Below are positions 32,465 through 43,957 of a DNA stretch of 64,000 nt, one piece after another. Positions within the stretch are counted from its first letter, which is position 1. Every line of letters starts with the position of its first letter. Where the stretch lies: NCBI GenBank assembly GCA_014529385.2, contig CM043968.1, positions 30,951,513-31,015,512 on the forward strand, in the 5' to 3' direction. A model generated the notes under the pieces. That model made no database searches, had not been told where the DNA came from, and worked only from the letters and a program-made list of their open reading frames with translations. This DNA comes from Adiantum capillus-veneris (taxonomy: Eukaryota; Streptophyta; Polypodiopsida; Polypodiales; Pteridaceae). The translations under genes were made by a program, and so were the position numbers.

Positions 32465-33169
32465 ATGGCGGAGGAAGGGAAGCTCAAGATTGAGAAGTTC
32501 AACGGCAAAAACTACCAACATTGGAAGATGCAGATTGAAGACTATCTCTACCAGAAGGACCTCTATTTTTCACTAGGCGGTCTTGCGAAGAAGCCCGCAA
32601 CAATGGCAGATGAAGCATGGATTGTCCTTGATCGAAAGGCACTGGGAATAATCCGGTTAAGCTTGGCGTCAACGGTGGCCTTCAATGTTTCGGAGATGAA
32701 GATCACGGAGGACTTGATGAAGTCACTTGACGACTTCTACGAGAAACCATCGGCATCCAATAAGGTATTTCTTATGAAGCGCTTGTTCAATCTAAAGATG
32801 GCAGAGAATGGTTCAATTGCAGAACACCTAAATGACTTTAGCACAAACATAAGTCAACTTCGATCAGTGAAAATCAATTTCGATGACGAAGTGCGAGCTC
32901 TCCTTATACTATCATCTCTACCGGATAGTTGGGACAACCTTGTGATGGCTGTAAGTAATTCTATCTCTGGCACAAATACTCTTAAGTTTGATGATGTTGT
33001 GGGTGTTCTCCTAAGCGAGGAAATGCGAAGGAGAAGCACAGGAGAATCATCAAGTGCTGCACTATCAGTGGAAACAAGAGGAAGGCCTAAGGAGAGGTTC
33101 AAAAACCAAAAGGGTCGTGATCGCTCAAGGCGGAGCAAGTCACGCACAAAGTCAGTTCTTGAATGTTGA
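32465..33169 (+). CDS. Copia-1 Gag, ended by an in-frame TGA
   Basis: 235 codons from ATG 32465 (MAEEGKLKIEKFNGKNYQHW), about 55 bp after the primer site. The typical copia gag domain is present (WKMQIEDYLYQKDLY, KALGIIRLSLAS, KRLFNLKMAENGS, LNDFSTNISQLRS, LLILSSLPDSWDNL), then a basic linker (RSRRSKSRTKS). A TGA at 33167-33169 falls inside the zinc knuckle, between the first and second Cys; the frame continues with NCGKKGHVKKDC. So this is one gag-pol frame with a single stop, either a mutation or, less likely, a readthrough site. Gag would form the particle and bind element RNA. Confidence 0.93.
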   Translation: MAEEGKLKIEKFNGKNYQHWKMQIEDYLYQKDLYFSLGGLAKKPATMADEAWIVLDRKALGIIRLSLASTVAFNVSEMKITEDLMKSLDDFYEKPSASNKVFLMKRLFNLKMAENGSIAEHLNDFSTNISQLRSVKINFDDEVRALLILSSLPDSWDNLVMAVSNSISGTNTLKFDDVVGVLLSEEMRRRSTGESSSAALSVETRGRPKERFKNQKGRDRSRRSKSRTKSVLEC

Positions 33170-36100
33170 AACTGCGGCAAGAAGGGCCACGTCAAGAAGG
33201 ATTGCTGGTCCAAGAAGAAGAAGGAGACAGAGTCTCAAGACAACAAGCCAACATCGGAGGCCAATGTGGCAGGTAAAGTAGAGCAAGATGCTCTAATTCT
33301 CTCATTAGACAATGTGTCTAATTCCTGGATAGTAGATTTCGGGGCTTCATTCCATGCGACACCACACAAGCAACATTTCCAAGACTACACCAAAGGTAAG
33401 TTTGGGTATGTCTACTTGGGAGATGATGAAGCTTGTGAGATTGTCGGCAAAGGTACAATTTCTGTCAAAAATGCTAACGGAAATGAATGGAAGCTTAAAG
33501 ATGTTAGGCATGTTCCTTCTCTTCGCAAAAATTTGATCTCTACAAGACAATTGGACAATGAAGGTCACAACATTGCATTCGGAAACAAACGGTGGAAGAT
33601 CTCAAAGGGATCTTTGGTGGTTGCCAAGGGTGAAAAAGTCGGTACACTTTACTTGTGTACTGTCAGCACGCAACCTTCAGCTTGTGCAGCAACTATAGAA
33701 GTTGACAGTGTGGTGTGGCACTACCGACTTGGGCATATGAGTGCCAAAGGAATGCAAATCCTTCAAACAAAGAAGCTTCTACCAGGTTTGAAAGAATTGG
33801 ATTTAGAGTTCTGTGAAGATTGTGTTTATGGTAAACAAAAGAGGGTAAAATTTCAAAATTCAGGAAATGAAAGAAAAAATAAAAAACTTGAGTTGGTTCA
33901 TTCTGATGTTTGGGGTCCTGCAAGTACACCATCACTTGGTGGCTCATTGTACTATGTAACATTCATAGACGATGCGACTAGAAAAACATGGGTTTATGTC
34001 ATGAAGAATAAATCCGATGTATTTTTCATATTTCAAAGGTGGAAAGCCTTTGTGGAGAATGAAACAGGTACCAAGGTTAAATGCCTCAGATCCGACAATG
34101 GAGGCGAATATTGCAGCCAAGCTTTTGAAAGCTTTTGTGCTAGCAATGGCATTCGGAGGCAAAGGACAACCCCAAGGACACCTCAACAAAATGGGATTTC
34201 GGAAAGGATGAACAGGACAATCATGGAACGAGAACGAAGCATGCGGCTACATGCAGGCCTACCGCTTGAGCTTTGGGCGGAAGCTGTAAGTACGTCTGTG
34301 TACTTAATCAATCGGTCACCGTCAACGGCATTGGATGGGGGAGTTCTAGAAGAGGCATGGACAGGTAAACCGGTGAATTATGCATTTCTCAAAGTGTTTG
34401 GGTGTGAGGCTTTCATGCACATAGATAGAAGCCTAAGATCAAAGCTAGATGCAAAGTCCAAAAAGTGTTTCTTCATTGGCTATGGAGAAGGAGACTTTGG
34501 GTATCGCCTATGGAATCCTGAAGATGGTAAAATCTTAAGGAGTAGGGATGTAATTTTTAACGAACAAAATATGTACAAAGATTACTTGGAAAGAAAACAA
34601 ACAAAAGAAACAGGTGATGAGTACATGGAGCTTGAGGACGGTGAAGACTCAAGGACTGCAAACGGTGACAATGTGCAACAACGTCAACCAAATGAGGAGC
34701 CTCAACCTATTCCCCGAAGATCTACAAGAGCAAGTAGACCTCCAGAAAGGTTTGTTCCTTCCTTCAACCATCTCTTGATCTCAGATTCTGGAGAGCCGGA
34801 ATCATACGAAGAAGCTATGCAACATGAATCCAAAGAAGAATGGACAAAGAGCATGCAAGTGGAGATGGACTCACTACATCGCAACCAAACATGGGAGTTG
34901 GTTGAGTTGCCTAAAGGTAAGCGGGCACTTCAAAACAAATGGGTGTACAAGCTAAAGGAAGAAGAAGGTGGGAAGAAAAGGTACAAGTTTAGGCTTGTGG
35001 TAAAAGGTTTTTCTCAAAAGAAAGGTATTGACTTCAATGAAATATTTTCTCCTGTTGTAAAAATGAACTCAATTAGGCTTGTCTTAAGCCTAGTGGCTGC
35101 TAATGATCTAAATCTTGAGCAAATGGATGTAAATACAGCATTCCCTCACGGTGACTTAGAGGAGGAAATCTACATGCTTCAACCAAAGGGGTATGAAGTA
35201 AAAGGTAAGGAGAAAATGGTTTGCAGATTAAAGAAGAGCTTGTATGGTTTAAAGCAAGCATCAAGAGAATGGTACTTGAAGTTTGATCGATGGATGTTGG
35301 ATCATGGATTCACAAGATGCAACTCGGATCATTGCGTCTACACGAAGAATTTGGGAGATGGGAAATTCATCATCCTAATGTTGTATGTTGATGACATGTT
35401 GATTGCAAGTGCTCACATGCAGGACATCAAAGACCTAAAAGAGGAGCTGTCCAAATCTTTTTCAATGAAAGATTTAGGTGCTGCAAAGAGGATACTTGGT
35501 ATGAAAATATCAAGGGACAGGACGAAGAAGACAATAAATCTATCTCAAGAAGATTACATCAAGAAGGTACTAGAAAGGTTTGCAATGCAAAATGCAAAAC
35601 CAGTTTCTACACCTTTGGCTGGTCATTTTAAACTAACGAAGGATATGTGTCCAAAGACACAAGAGGAGATAGCCTATATGTCTAAAGTTCCATATGCTGC
35701 AGCGGTAGGTTCTCTAATGTATGCTATGGTCTGGACAAGGCCAGACATTGCACATGCAGTGGGAGTTGTGAGTAGGTTCATGGACAACCCAGGTAAAGAG
35801 CATTGGCAAGCTGTGAAGTGGATACTTAGGTATCTAAAAGGGACAACAACAAATGCTTTGTATTTTGGAGGAACTGATATTTTTCTAGAAGGGTATGCTG
35901 ATGCAGATATGGCAGGTGACAAAGATACTCGAAGGAGCACTACTGGCTATGTGTTCACGGTTGGAGGCACAGCAGTAAGCTGGGCTTCAAAGCTGCAGAA
36001 AGCGGTTTCACTTTCTACCACGGAAGCAAAGTATGTAGCAATGACGGAGGCAAGCAAAGAAATCCTATGGCTTCACAGATTCTTAGAAGAGCTTGGATTC

Positions 36101-36346
36101 AAACAAGACAATTGTGTCTTGTACAGTGATAGCCAAAGCGCTCTCCATCTTGCGAAGAACTCAGCCTTTCATTCAAGGACAAAGCACATTGAGGTGAGAT
36201 ATCACTTCATACGCACTCTTTTGGAAGAGGGACAACTAAAGCTAGGAAAGGTGCATACAAGTGAAAATCCTGCAGACATGTTTACAAAGGTGGTCAACAA
36301 GGAGAAGTTGAGCTTTTGCTCATCTTCAATCGGCATTCAAGGATAA
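33170..36346 (+). CDS. Copia-1 Pol: protease, integrase, RT, RNase H
   Basis: Same frame as gag, open from the TGA to 36346; the first ATG is at 33266, giving 1026 residues. Protease near residue 21: WIVDFGASFHATP, with Phe where the catalytic D-S-G has Ser. Integrase: HHCC (HYRLGHMS to CEDCVYGKQ), Asp in HSDVWGP (about 212), Asp in SDNGGEY (about 277) and Glu in QQNGISERMNR (about 312). RT: WVYKLKEEEGG, MDVNTAFPHGDL, KSLYGLKQASREWY and YVDDMLIAS (about 707). RNase H: GYADADMAGD, LSTTEAKYVAMTEA and YSDSQSALHLAKN. Full family length. The protease change would probably block maturation. Confidence 0.95.
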   Translation, partial: NCGKKGHVKKDCWSKKKKETESQDNKPTSEANVAGKVEQDALILSLDNVSNSWIVDFGASFHATPHKQHFQDYTKGKFGYVYLGDDEACEIVGKGTISVKNANGNEWKLKDVRHVPSLRKNLISTRQLDNEGHNIAFGNKRWKISKGSLVVAKGEKVGTLYLCTVSTQPSACAATIEVDSVVWHYRLGHMSAKGMQILQTKKLLPGLKELDLEFCEDCVYGKQKRVKFQNSGNERKNKKLELVHSDVWGPASTPSLGGSLYYVTFIDDATRKTWVYVMKNKSDVFFIFQRWKAFVENETGTKVKCLRSDNGGEYCSQAFESFCASNGIRRQRTTPRTPQQNGISERMNRTIMERERSMRLHAGLPLELWAEAVSTSVYLINRSPSTALDGGVLEEAWTGKPVNYAFLKVFGCEAFMHIDRSLRSKLDAKSKKCFFIGYGEGDFGYRLWNPEDGKILRSRDVIFNEQNMYKDYLERKQTKETGDEYMELEDGEDSRTANGDNVQQRQPNEEPQPIPRRSTRASRPPERFVPSFNHLLISDSGEPESYEEAMQHESKEEWTKSMQVEMDSLHRNQTWELVELPKGKRALQNKWVYKLKEEEGGKKRYKFRLVVKGFSQKKGIDFNEIFSPVVKMNSIRLVLSLVAANDLNLEQMDVNTAFPHGDLEEEIYMLQPKGYEVKGKEKMVCRLKKSLYGLKQASREWYLKFDRWMLDHGFTRCNSDHCVYTKNLGDGKFIILMLYVDDMLIASAHMQDIKDLKEELSKSFSMKDLGAAKRILGMKISRDRTKKTINLSQEDYIKKVLERFAMQNAKPVSTPLAGHFKLTKDMCPKTQEEIAYMSKVPYAAAVGSLMYAMVWTRPDIAHAVGVVSRFMDNPGKEHWQAVKWILRYLKGTTTNALYFGGTDIFLEGYADADMAGDKDTRRSTTGYVFTVGGTAVSWASKLQKAVSLSTTEAKYVAMTEASKEILWLHRFLEELGFKQDNCVLYSDSQSALHLAKNSAFHSRTKHIEVRYHFIRTLLEEGQLKLGKVHTSENPADMFTKVVNKEKLSFCSSSIGIQG

Positions 36347-36390
36347 GAAGTCAGAATGGAAAGCAGTCACAGGTTTGGTTTGGAGATCAG

Positions 36391-36406
36391 TCTCCAAGTG
36401 GGAGAT
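36391..36406 (+). other. Polypurine tract of copia-1
   Basis: tctccaagtgggagat directly precedes the 3' LTR; the purine core is aagtgggaga. Confidence 0.8.
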
Positions 36407-37197
36407 TGTTAAGTATGGAACCTGATTTACCCTTGTAATTTTCTGTGGTAAAAGCGCACATTTGTAAGGTCCCCATTATGAGGAGAAGCCATCGTGCGTG
36501 AAGGAAAATCACTCACCGGAAACCAAAATTTTCACGGACAAGAATCAGGGGCAACTTTAAAGGCCTTGGGGGCGGAGGCCCCCGAGACTTTTTATTTCGC
36601 TAGAATATTATAGCCGGACGGCGGCCGGAAAGTGGTCAGAAAACAACCGGTCAGTTGGCCGGTGGCTGGTAGTCAATGGCCGATGGCCGGTGGTCGGAAG
36701 TCAATGGCCGGTGGCCGGTGGTCGGAAGTTAATGGCCGGTGGCCGGTGGCCGAATTCAAAAGCGGACTTGTCTTCTCAAGGGCGGCCACACATGGGCGGA
36801 TTGGAGGGTCCGATTTGGACTTATTCGCACAAGGGCGGCTACACATGGCTGTCTCTCATAAGAGAGGGCAGCCCTTTTGGCCTATAAAAGGAGGCCATTT
36901 CTACACACATTTCATAGTGTGAAGTTGATACAACAAGGTGAGTGTGAGGTGGTGAGAGTGAAGCAAGGCGGGAGCTCTATCAAGGGTTTAATCCCTTTGT
37001 AAACTACTTCTTCTTTTGAAGTGCTAAAGCCATTGAGTGGCTGCTTTCCCGTGGACGTGGCCCACATTGGGTGAACCACGTATATCGTGTGTACTCTCTC
37101 TCTCTCTCTACTCTATAATCTCTTGTGTGTGAAATCTATCTCTCTCCATTAAGTAATCTACTCAAAAATCTATTTAGCTACGTCTTATTTTCTAACA
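36407..37197 (+). repeat. 3' LTR of copia-1
   Basis: TGTTAAGTATGG...TTCTAACA. Same order of elements as the 5' LTR. The GGCCGGTGG minisatellite has a different unit arrangement (about 36657-36750), and the (TC)n run at 37095-37109 is shorter. Confidence 0.95.
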
Positions 37198-37285
37198 GCC
37201 ACATCAATGCACAAATTGCAAGAGAACCTTGCGTTCATGATTATTGGGAAAAGTTGTAACGTTTAATGGGAAAGTTTCTTTAGCA

Positions 37286-37330
<45 letters not shown>

Positions 37331-38900
37331 AGAATATTTTAAGAAATCCAAAATGTGCTTGCCAAAATCCACAAAATAAAGTGCTTAGCATGAAAATCTT
37401 ATCAATAAGTTTCCCCGAGCAACTAACAAGGCAATGAAGATGATGTGAGTGCCTAAAATTGATGTACGTATTTTTCCATGACTAAAGAAGCAAGTACCAT
37501 GTAATTCAAAGATTGATGAGAGCGTAAGCCTTGCTCAACTGAAACTATTTGTAAGAGGATTTGCTTAACATGCTCACAACCTCTTAGCTTATCTCTACAT
37601 GACACCATAAGAGGAAAGGTAAGGATATATGTCACAAGATTGGGAAAGAGTGATAGACTAAAAATTAAGCTTTTCTTGTTTTTAATTGTCAGTGTCGCTA
37701 CAATGAATTTTTTGGCAAGAATCAAGTACTCCATTGACAAAATGTGCTAGGATGTTAGGCCCAAAGCCTCAATTCATATCTATTTACAAATAGTCTCTTT
37801 GTATACTGTTATCTTTTTTTTCATCTCTTTGGTGTGCTTTTAGCTCAATTTGGAGAGTTGAGCATATGTAAGAGGTGTAATTAAGTGATCGATGCAATCT
37901 ACCAAAGAGATATGTTGTTTGATCAACACAGTAGCTTAACCAAGCCATATGTGACTAACATCCATTTGTAGTTTACTTCTCAATATACTAGCACTCTATG
38001 GAAACCAACTTATGGTGGGGCAATTTAACACCAAGCTACACCAACCCCTCCCTATGCTTGCTACATTTCTGCAAGCACCATGGTGTGTCCAGGGATGGAT
38101 ATACATCAAAAGATTAAGAATGGCATGTGTGAATTTGTGTAAGCGGACACAATGTGTTGGTGCCAACCACTTTGATTGTTATTTCCAATGTTGTAATATA
38201 TTGTTAATGTAGTACATTCTCAGGATTTTCAAGTGATAAGGCAAATGACTTTATTAATTATGCTAGTGCGGGCTCTACCAAGTTCAACTTGAAATTTCAC
38301 ATCTCCTAGAATTCACCTAGAGTTGGTTTTGTTAACATCCGCCCATACACTACGTACGTAAACCCCTACGTATATATGCTATGTTTGAAGATGTGAAAGG
38401 GCTTTTAAGCTACCTTCATCGTAAATCTCTCAAGTCTCCCAAGCTCTATATAGCTTGTGTGCTTGTGATTGCATGGTTGTACTGGTGAATAGATTCTTGT
38501 GCGCCACCATTGTTGGGTTGATATTATCGCATGTCATGCGAGTGGTCCGGGTTCATTTCTTGATAGTGGTGCCATCTGTAGTGTATTTCACACTAGAACA
38601 TTACAATAGATGTCATTATGATGAGCTTTTAGCTTGATTAGGACACGGGGGCACCATATGCTAATTGAGTAGGACATGGAGGCACTATATGATAAGTATG
38701 TGAGTCCACACATGCACACATACTATGCTTGCAATCAAGCTCACTATAAACTACCAAACTAACCAACCAAGGGAGGGATCTACTTATGCACACACTCAAT
38801 ATTTTGTTGCAATGAAACCCTACACATAGCATGTACACACATCCATCAATCAAGCATAGAATGAACACAAACACACATCTACACACTCAATAGAATGAGT
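37198..38900. other. No gene seen; (GA)n at 37290-37327
   Basis: AT-rich spacer. Frames of up to 95 codons show no recognisable domain. A GA microsatellite lies at 37290-37327. Confidence 0.45.
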
Positions 38901-38928
38901 TCACATATAACCAAGAGATGAGATAACA

Positions 38929-38948
38929 TACACACACACACACACACA
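38929..38948. repeat. (AC)n microsatellite
   Basis: Ten AC units followed by a T-run, at the 3' edge of the probable LINE remnant. Confidence 0.9.
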
Positions 38949-38959
38949 TTTTTTTTAAA

Positions 38960-39949
38960 TAGTAACATTGGATTAAATTACTAATGGGAAACCTCAAAAC
39001 AAGGAAAACCATAAAAAACATTACATACAGAAAATCAGAAACAATCAAAGTAGAGCTCATAGTGAAGGGAGGGGAGCTCATCCAAGTCATGGCAAATTTA
39101 AGAGATTTGGTAAGAGAGGTTTTGAAGAGGAATACATAGTCCACTTGAACTTGCTAAAACATGAGAAGAGCACGTGCTCTCCAAAATTTCAAGAGCACCC
39201 AAAATTGAACCCAAGCCAAAAAGTAAGCATACGGCCGAAGAAATGGGAAAAGCACTTCACAAAGCCAAAAATATCGACCAAAAAATACCAAGGGAAATGA
39301 ATGTGAAGACATGTACAGATGTAATCAACAAACCAATGCATATGAAAGCAACTTCCTAATAAATGTTGGGATAGTCTCAATCTTTGTATTGCAACAAATG
39401 CGTCATGAAGAAGCAATTCTTTGGGTATGAAGAAATTTGCCAGTTGGGAGAACTCAAGTGATACATCTCCACATGAACAATCACTCTTTTAGGGGAAGTT
39501 TAGCATGCCCAAAATTCATGGCCTTATTGTCCCACCATGTAGTACATTTATTCATATTCCATACCATATTGCACTGATCTGCTATCTAGGAGTATGATTG
39601 CAAATAATAATATACCTTCTTTGCAGATAAGGAAAGCATTGCCAATCACACAGTCGATCCTCATCAAAGAGTGGCGGAATGGGAGAGTTAGAATCAAAAT
39701 ATCACGAATAATTTTCCATGCATGTCTATAATGTATACCAAGAACAAAAGTAATAGCCTCCTGCTGAAATGAAAGTACATTCCCATCAACGTCAACAACA
39801 GTTGATATCAAAGTAACTCCTTCCAGTGAGAGAAAATATGCTTGTTTAGGAGACCGATGGACTAGGGTTTGATCAAAAACCATACTCCAGTGTATACTTT
39901 CTAGGTTAAGAAAATTTCCACTATCACCATCTCGAAAACCGTATGCCAT
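38960..39949 (-). pseudogene. Probable L1-type LINE 3' remnant
   Basis: The minus strand shows, in shifting frames, patterns of the C-terminal end of plant LINE ORF2: RHAWKIIRDILILTLPFRHS with CVIGNAFLI (resembling the AWK-I...IGNG-type segment) in 39949-39548, then LFMWRCITxVLPTGKFLHTQ near 39470-39410, which resembles the zf-RVT segment (F-WR-LPT---L), and FWLCEVLFPFLRPYAYFLAW further on. No reverse-transcriptase core is present. Weak and fragmentary; an unrelated sequence cannot be excluded. Confidence 0.4.
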
Positions 39950-40099
39950 GAAAAATTCTTAGTTACTTATTTCTAATTGTTAGCAGCCTAGCTAACAAAA
40001 ATGCTCTAAAGACCAACCTATGATGTAATATTTCATTTTTCAACAATCATGACATTTATAGCTACAAGTATTTGTATTTTATTAATTCCAAAAGCAAGT

Positions 40100-40944
40100 G
40101 CATAATTGAATTTGTAATTATGAGTCTGTTCTAGCAGAGCTATAAGCTTCCAGGTTGTACCACTTAATATTTAGCCTAAGACAGAGTTGGCACATTTCTT
40201 TATTTTGTCCATAAAACCTTATGGCAAGGTATAAATGCCAACTTTTGTATTATTTTTGTAAGTTCACTTTGGATAATGAAGCTACGTGCAATTACAGAGA
40301 GTTCTATGTGTTCTCCCAATTTCTTCTGAAGCTTGTAATCTCTCGCAGGATGGTCTATTTGGATTGTTGTTACTTCAAATATTGCATTCGTAGGTGAAAT
40401 CTCTACGTGAAATTATAAGTTTCTTGTAGCAACTGTGTGTTTTTTTTGTGTCTAACCTCCTTCTAAATATGCTCATAACTCACATTTTACATATCAAAGC
40501 TGCATTTTATGCATAGGAAGGGTATTGGGGCATCATTGCTAAGCTAGTAGGTGCATTCGAGACAAAAAATAGTTAGGTAAAATCCGCCCTGTAAATAATA
40601 ATCACATTTTTAGCAAGTGGTTGAAAGGGAGTTTGAGACCATAGGCATATACATTTAGTGGTTTCCTATCCTTTCTATGAGTTTGCTTACGTTTGGGCTT
40701 CATTTGCTTGGTAAATCGATGAGATTTTCTTGTAGTGTCGTGACTAGTTTTTGCTACCTGACATGCAGTTGAGTGATGCTTTGAGTAAATAGGGATTGAA
40801 TGCGTTTTCCAAGAGACTAAAAACCTCTTGTAGCCTCCATGCACTAGTGGGATCGACTCCGTCCCACGATATGACATTTATGTTCGTGGTTCTCACTATC
40901 ACTACAATAAGATCGTTAGGCTTGGCAACCAGAGGGACCAATAT
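40100..40944 (+). repeat. Gypsy-E LTR (left end unresolved)
   Basis: Similar to gypsy-A's LTR end (3900-4626): aaggtataaatgccaa with TATAAAT at 40230-40236, ggataatgaag, gcattcgtaggtgaaa, and near the end ctcttgtagcctccatgca followed by ggcttggcaacc. Ends at a primer site. Probably the 5' LTR of the same element as gypsy-D. Confidence 0.55.
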
Positions 40945-40963
40945 TTTCGCGTTTTTGCCAAGG
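40945..40963 (+). other. Primer-binding site of gypsy-E (tRNA-Asp type, decayed)
   Basis: tttcgcgtttttgccaagga aligns with TGGCGCCGTTGCCGGGGA and with gypsy-A's site in the same surrounding sequence (aaggacgaggtgac / aaggacgaggcaat). Confidence 0.5.
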
Positions 40964-41149
40964 ACGAGGTGACCTAAACTAGAGAAAACCTCACAGTTCG
41001 AGTATAATTGTCTAGAGACTTCCTCTAGAGTCAAAAACCATCAATTAGAAACCACACGGTTGAAGTGTGTCTACTTCAGCGCTGTTGTGTAGAGGTCTCT
41101 TGGGAGTGGTCGTGCTTTCCAAGGACCTTTTAGGCTTAGATTAGAAACC
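40964..41149. other. Gypsy-E leader start and junction
   Basis: The first ~80 bases follow gypsy-A's leader (actagagaaaacctca). Similarity then stops, and gypsy-2 sequence begins at about 41150. The exact breakpoint is unclear. Confidence 0.4.
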
Positions 41150-41282
41150 ATTATGTCTCTATAGTCAGGGTCAATAGCATACTCATGTATCATAGAAGAT
41201 AGATCATTGTGAGTAGCTATAGACATTGCAATAACTTTTGGTCGTCGTGAAAGTGCATCAGCCACTTGATTGTGCTTACCAG
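41150..41282 (-). pseudogene. Gypsy-2 left fragment (RNase H-integrase linker)
   Basis: The minus strand reads GKHNQVADALSRRPKVIAMS, then ATHNDLSSMIHEYAIDPDYR, matching gypsy-1 at about 12420-12530. It stops at 41282 (ttaccag) where the solo LTR is inserted; the continuation is at 49944. The remaining integrase and 3' LTR of gypsy-2 are missing to the left. Confidence 0.85.
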
Positions 41283-42326
41283 TGATAGCCGTTTTCTAGC
41301 TATCTAAAATTGCCATAGTGAGCTACCTCACCCTGTGGCTATCCCTACCTTTTCATTGTACATAGGCGTGTGTGAATTAGGGGACTTTTCCGATATCTCC
41401 TTTAAACCCTCAACTAGCTAGTCATTGGGTTAGTTGAGCCAAAAAACTAAATAAAATAAAAAATAATAATATATATTATGGTCCATTTGTGTGTAAATAT
41501 TTCATTGTATATAGTGCTTAAATAAAAGGAAGTTTCATAATTATTTTGGTATTTATTTAAATATTTCTACCTAGGTGTGCGTTATTTGTCTATGTATGCT
41601 ATGTACATTGACTCACCATTACCACAAATTTTTTCTTACCATTTTGCATACTATTTATTCCATGTAGAAATATTTTCATGCAAGCTTCTCTTAATTTTGG
41701 TGTAAATCCACTCCAAGGAAAAACCTAAAAAAATACCTTCCACCATCAGTCATTGCCTTTCACTCAATTCTTATTTTCTACATGTATTTTTCCTTACCTC
41801 TTGTAAATAAATATACATCAATAAAAACAAATAAGGACCCTCCTCATTTGATTTTCTACATTTTTATATATTTATTTTTTATATATATAACTCACACTAT
41901 TCTAAATTCCATATATTATTTATATATACTAGCCTATTTTTTTCCATCATATCCATATATCATATTTATGCATAATCAACAACCATGCATATTTTCAAAC
42001 CCCTAAGAATCTATTAGGTCATTCTCTCATGCAAGGAGGGGCTTACCTTTGGGGCCTTATGCAAATGCAACAAAAGGGGGGCCACTGAAGACTTTTCTGT
42101 GAAGAAAACTAGGCATTTTGGTGGGATCTTTTATATCTATCTCCACTCCGAATTTGAAGCAGTGGTTAGAAGAAAAAATGTGGATCAAGAGCTGAATAAT
42201 CACCTCAAAAATTTTGATAATTTTTGGAGCTACCGTTGGTCAGATAGGATTTTTTGTGTAGACCCCAGTCTGCCTACTTTTCTCACAAAGTAACCCATAG
42301 TCTTCTCTCACCTCCTTTTCTACTTC

Positions 42327-42371
<45 letters not shown>

Positions 42372-43019
42372 ATTCCTCTCCATCTCTCACTCAAACATGC
42401 AACTTTCATGGCTTCTTTCATCTTCTTCACCATTTTCATCTCTCTCTTACTCCATAGCTCAAAAATTATCATCTCTACACACATATAGTTCAAATTCTCT
42501 CTCTAGAATCAAACATATATTACGATAACCTCTTCATCCTTTCACAAAAAGAGAAAAAATCAGCAAATAACCAAGCTCAAGCTTTACAAAAGGAGGAGTT
42601 TGATCATGGCAAATTCAACTTTTCCATGCTCACAAGAACGTGACACCGACAGAGTTCTACAACAACTACATTCGCTGGAGGAGATAGGTGAAAATTTCCC
42701 TTTTCATCTTGTAATTTCCATCAAATTGTGCATATTCTAATCCTTCTCTTACTTTTTTTCATTGTATAAATCATATAATGCACCTTGAGTGCATACGCCA
42801 TGTAATTTTACCCCATCCTACTAACTACAAACTACTAACACTAACTGCTAACCCTTTCTTGTAAATTGTACCACTCTACTCTACCTTGGAGTAGGCAACC
42901 TCACACAAAAAATCACTCACCTCTCTAGAATCTTCTCTATTTCACCTCAATGATTCTCTCCTCTTGAGCCCACATCCATGTGACTCAAGAGACAATTTAT
43001 GTAAATGTTGATCAGGAGA
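41283..43019 (+). repeat. Solo-LTR-like element, left part
   Basis: Begins TGATAGCCG right after gypsy-2 sequence; the matching end is ...GTCTCA at 49939. A 4-bp duplication CCAG (41279-41282 and 49940-49943) flanks it. It has no coding domains and includes an AT-rich stretch (41450-42000) and (CA)n at 42329-42369. Interrupted at 43019 by the CACTA element. Confidence 0.65.
42329..42369. repeat. (CA)n microsatellite
   Basis: About 20 CA units inside the solo-LTR-like element. Confidence 0.95.
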
Positions 43020-43039
43020 CACTACAAGAGGTTATGTGT

Positions 43040-43215
43040 ACTTGTGATGCTTTTAGCGACGGAAATACATTGGGTTTTTATACTCCTCGGCGTTGCTAAG
43101 ATCGTCGCTAATAGCGTCGTTACGAGAACGTCGCTATAGCAACGCAATATAGCGACGCTTATAGCGACGTTGCAGAACCTTATATAGAGACGCTGATAGC
43201 GACGCCTGAGAGTAA
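43040..43215. repeat. CACTA subterminal repeats, left
   Basis: Repeated tagcgacgc / gcgtcgcta motifs in both orientations (for example at about 43055, 43105, 43132, 43151, 43162, 43196). In En/Spm such motifs bind the TNPA-type protein; here binding is inferred. Confidence 0.8.
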
Positions 43216-43957
43216 AATTTTTGGGTGGCAGGACATTCAATGCCTTGCCACCCATCAACCATATTGAATGTTTCCAGAATAGAGTAAACCTAAATGAATC
43301 CAAGATAAGCCCAGATTCACCTTTGAAAGAAAGTGCAAGGTATAGACCCAAAGTAATCACCCACAAGACAATAACCGTTAACTCCATCATGCATAGTATT
43401 GTTTGCAGAATAAAGATACAAAACTAACAAAAGTAATTGGACAAAAGTAAATTGACGAAAGTAAATCAATGACAATTATACACATCATAGGCAAAATCAC
43501 TTGATTGTTAAGCTTTGCAAATGTAATAGTTACAACACAATTGCCATTATTGAGAAAATACATGATTTTTCAATAGTTACAAAAAAATGTATACACATCA
43601 TCTCATTATACATGCTATGAAAAAAGAAAACTAATGCTATCTAGCTACCGCTAGACTGACGTCGTCTAATCAGACGTCTCATCGCGTCCAAGCGGCGTAT
43701 CTGTCGGATTCTGTAAAAAAAACAATAAGACTTTGTGTAAGTATAAACATATAATTACAAAACTATCTATCTTCTTAGCTTATCATTAAAATACAACAAA
43801 TGTAAAAGAGTAAAGTAAAATACTAACCATGCTGCCATGAGAACTTAGAATGTCCATTAGGGCGTTTAAACCTTTTCTGCCTGCGTACTCGTGCTCGTAC
43901 GATGTGGGTCACATCGACCACTGTTCAAAACATACAAAGAATCCATTTTGTTAGAAT

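Larger units (their letters stand above)
31596..37197 (+). mobile_element. Copia-1: full-length, nearly intact Ty1/copia element
   Basis: 5602 bp with LTRs of 796 bp (31596-32391) and 791 bp (36407-37197) and a perfect target duplication GCCAC (31591-31595 and 37198-37202). Primer site, gag-pol in one frame and polypurine tract are all in place. LTRs differ at roughly 20 positions by eye plus small repeat-length changes, so insertion is fairly recent. Two lesions are visible: an in-frame TGA in the zinc knuckle and a Phe in the protease DSG motif. Confidence 0.96.

Noticed and set aside
37453-37740. 95-codon minus-strand frame as a host gene
   Set aside because: No recognisable domain, promoter or splice structure, and it lies in an AT-rich spacer between repeats.
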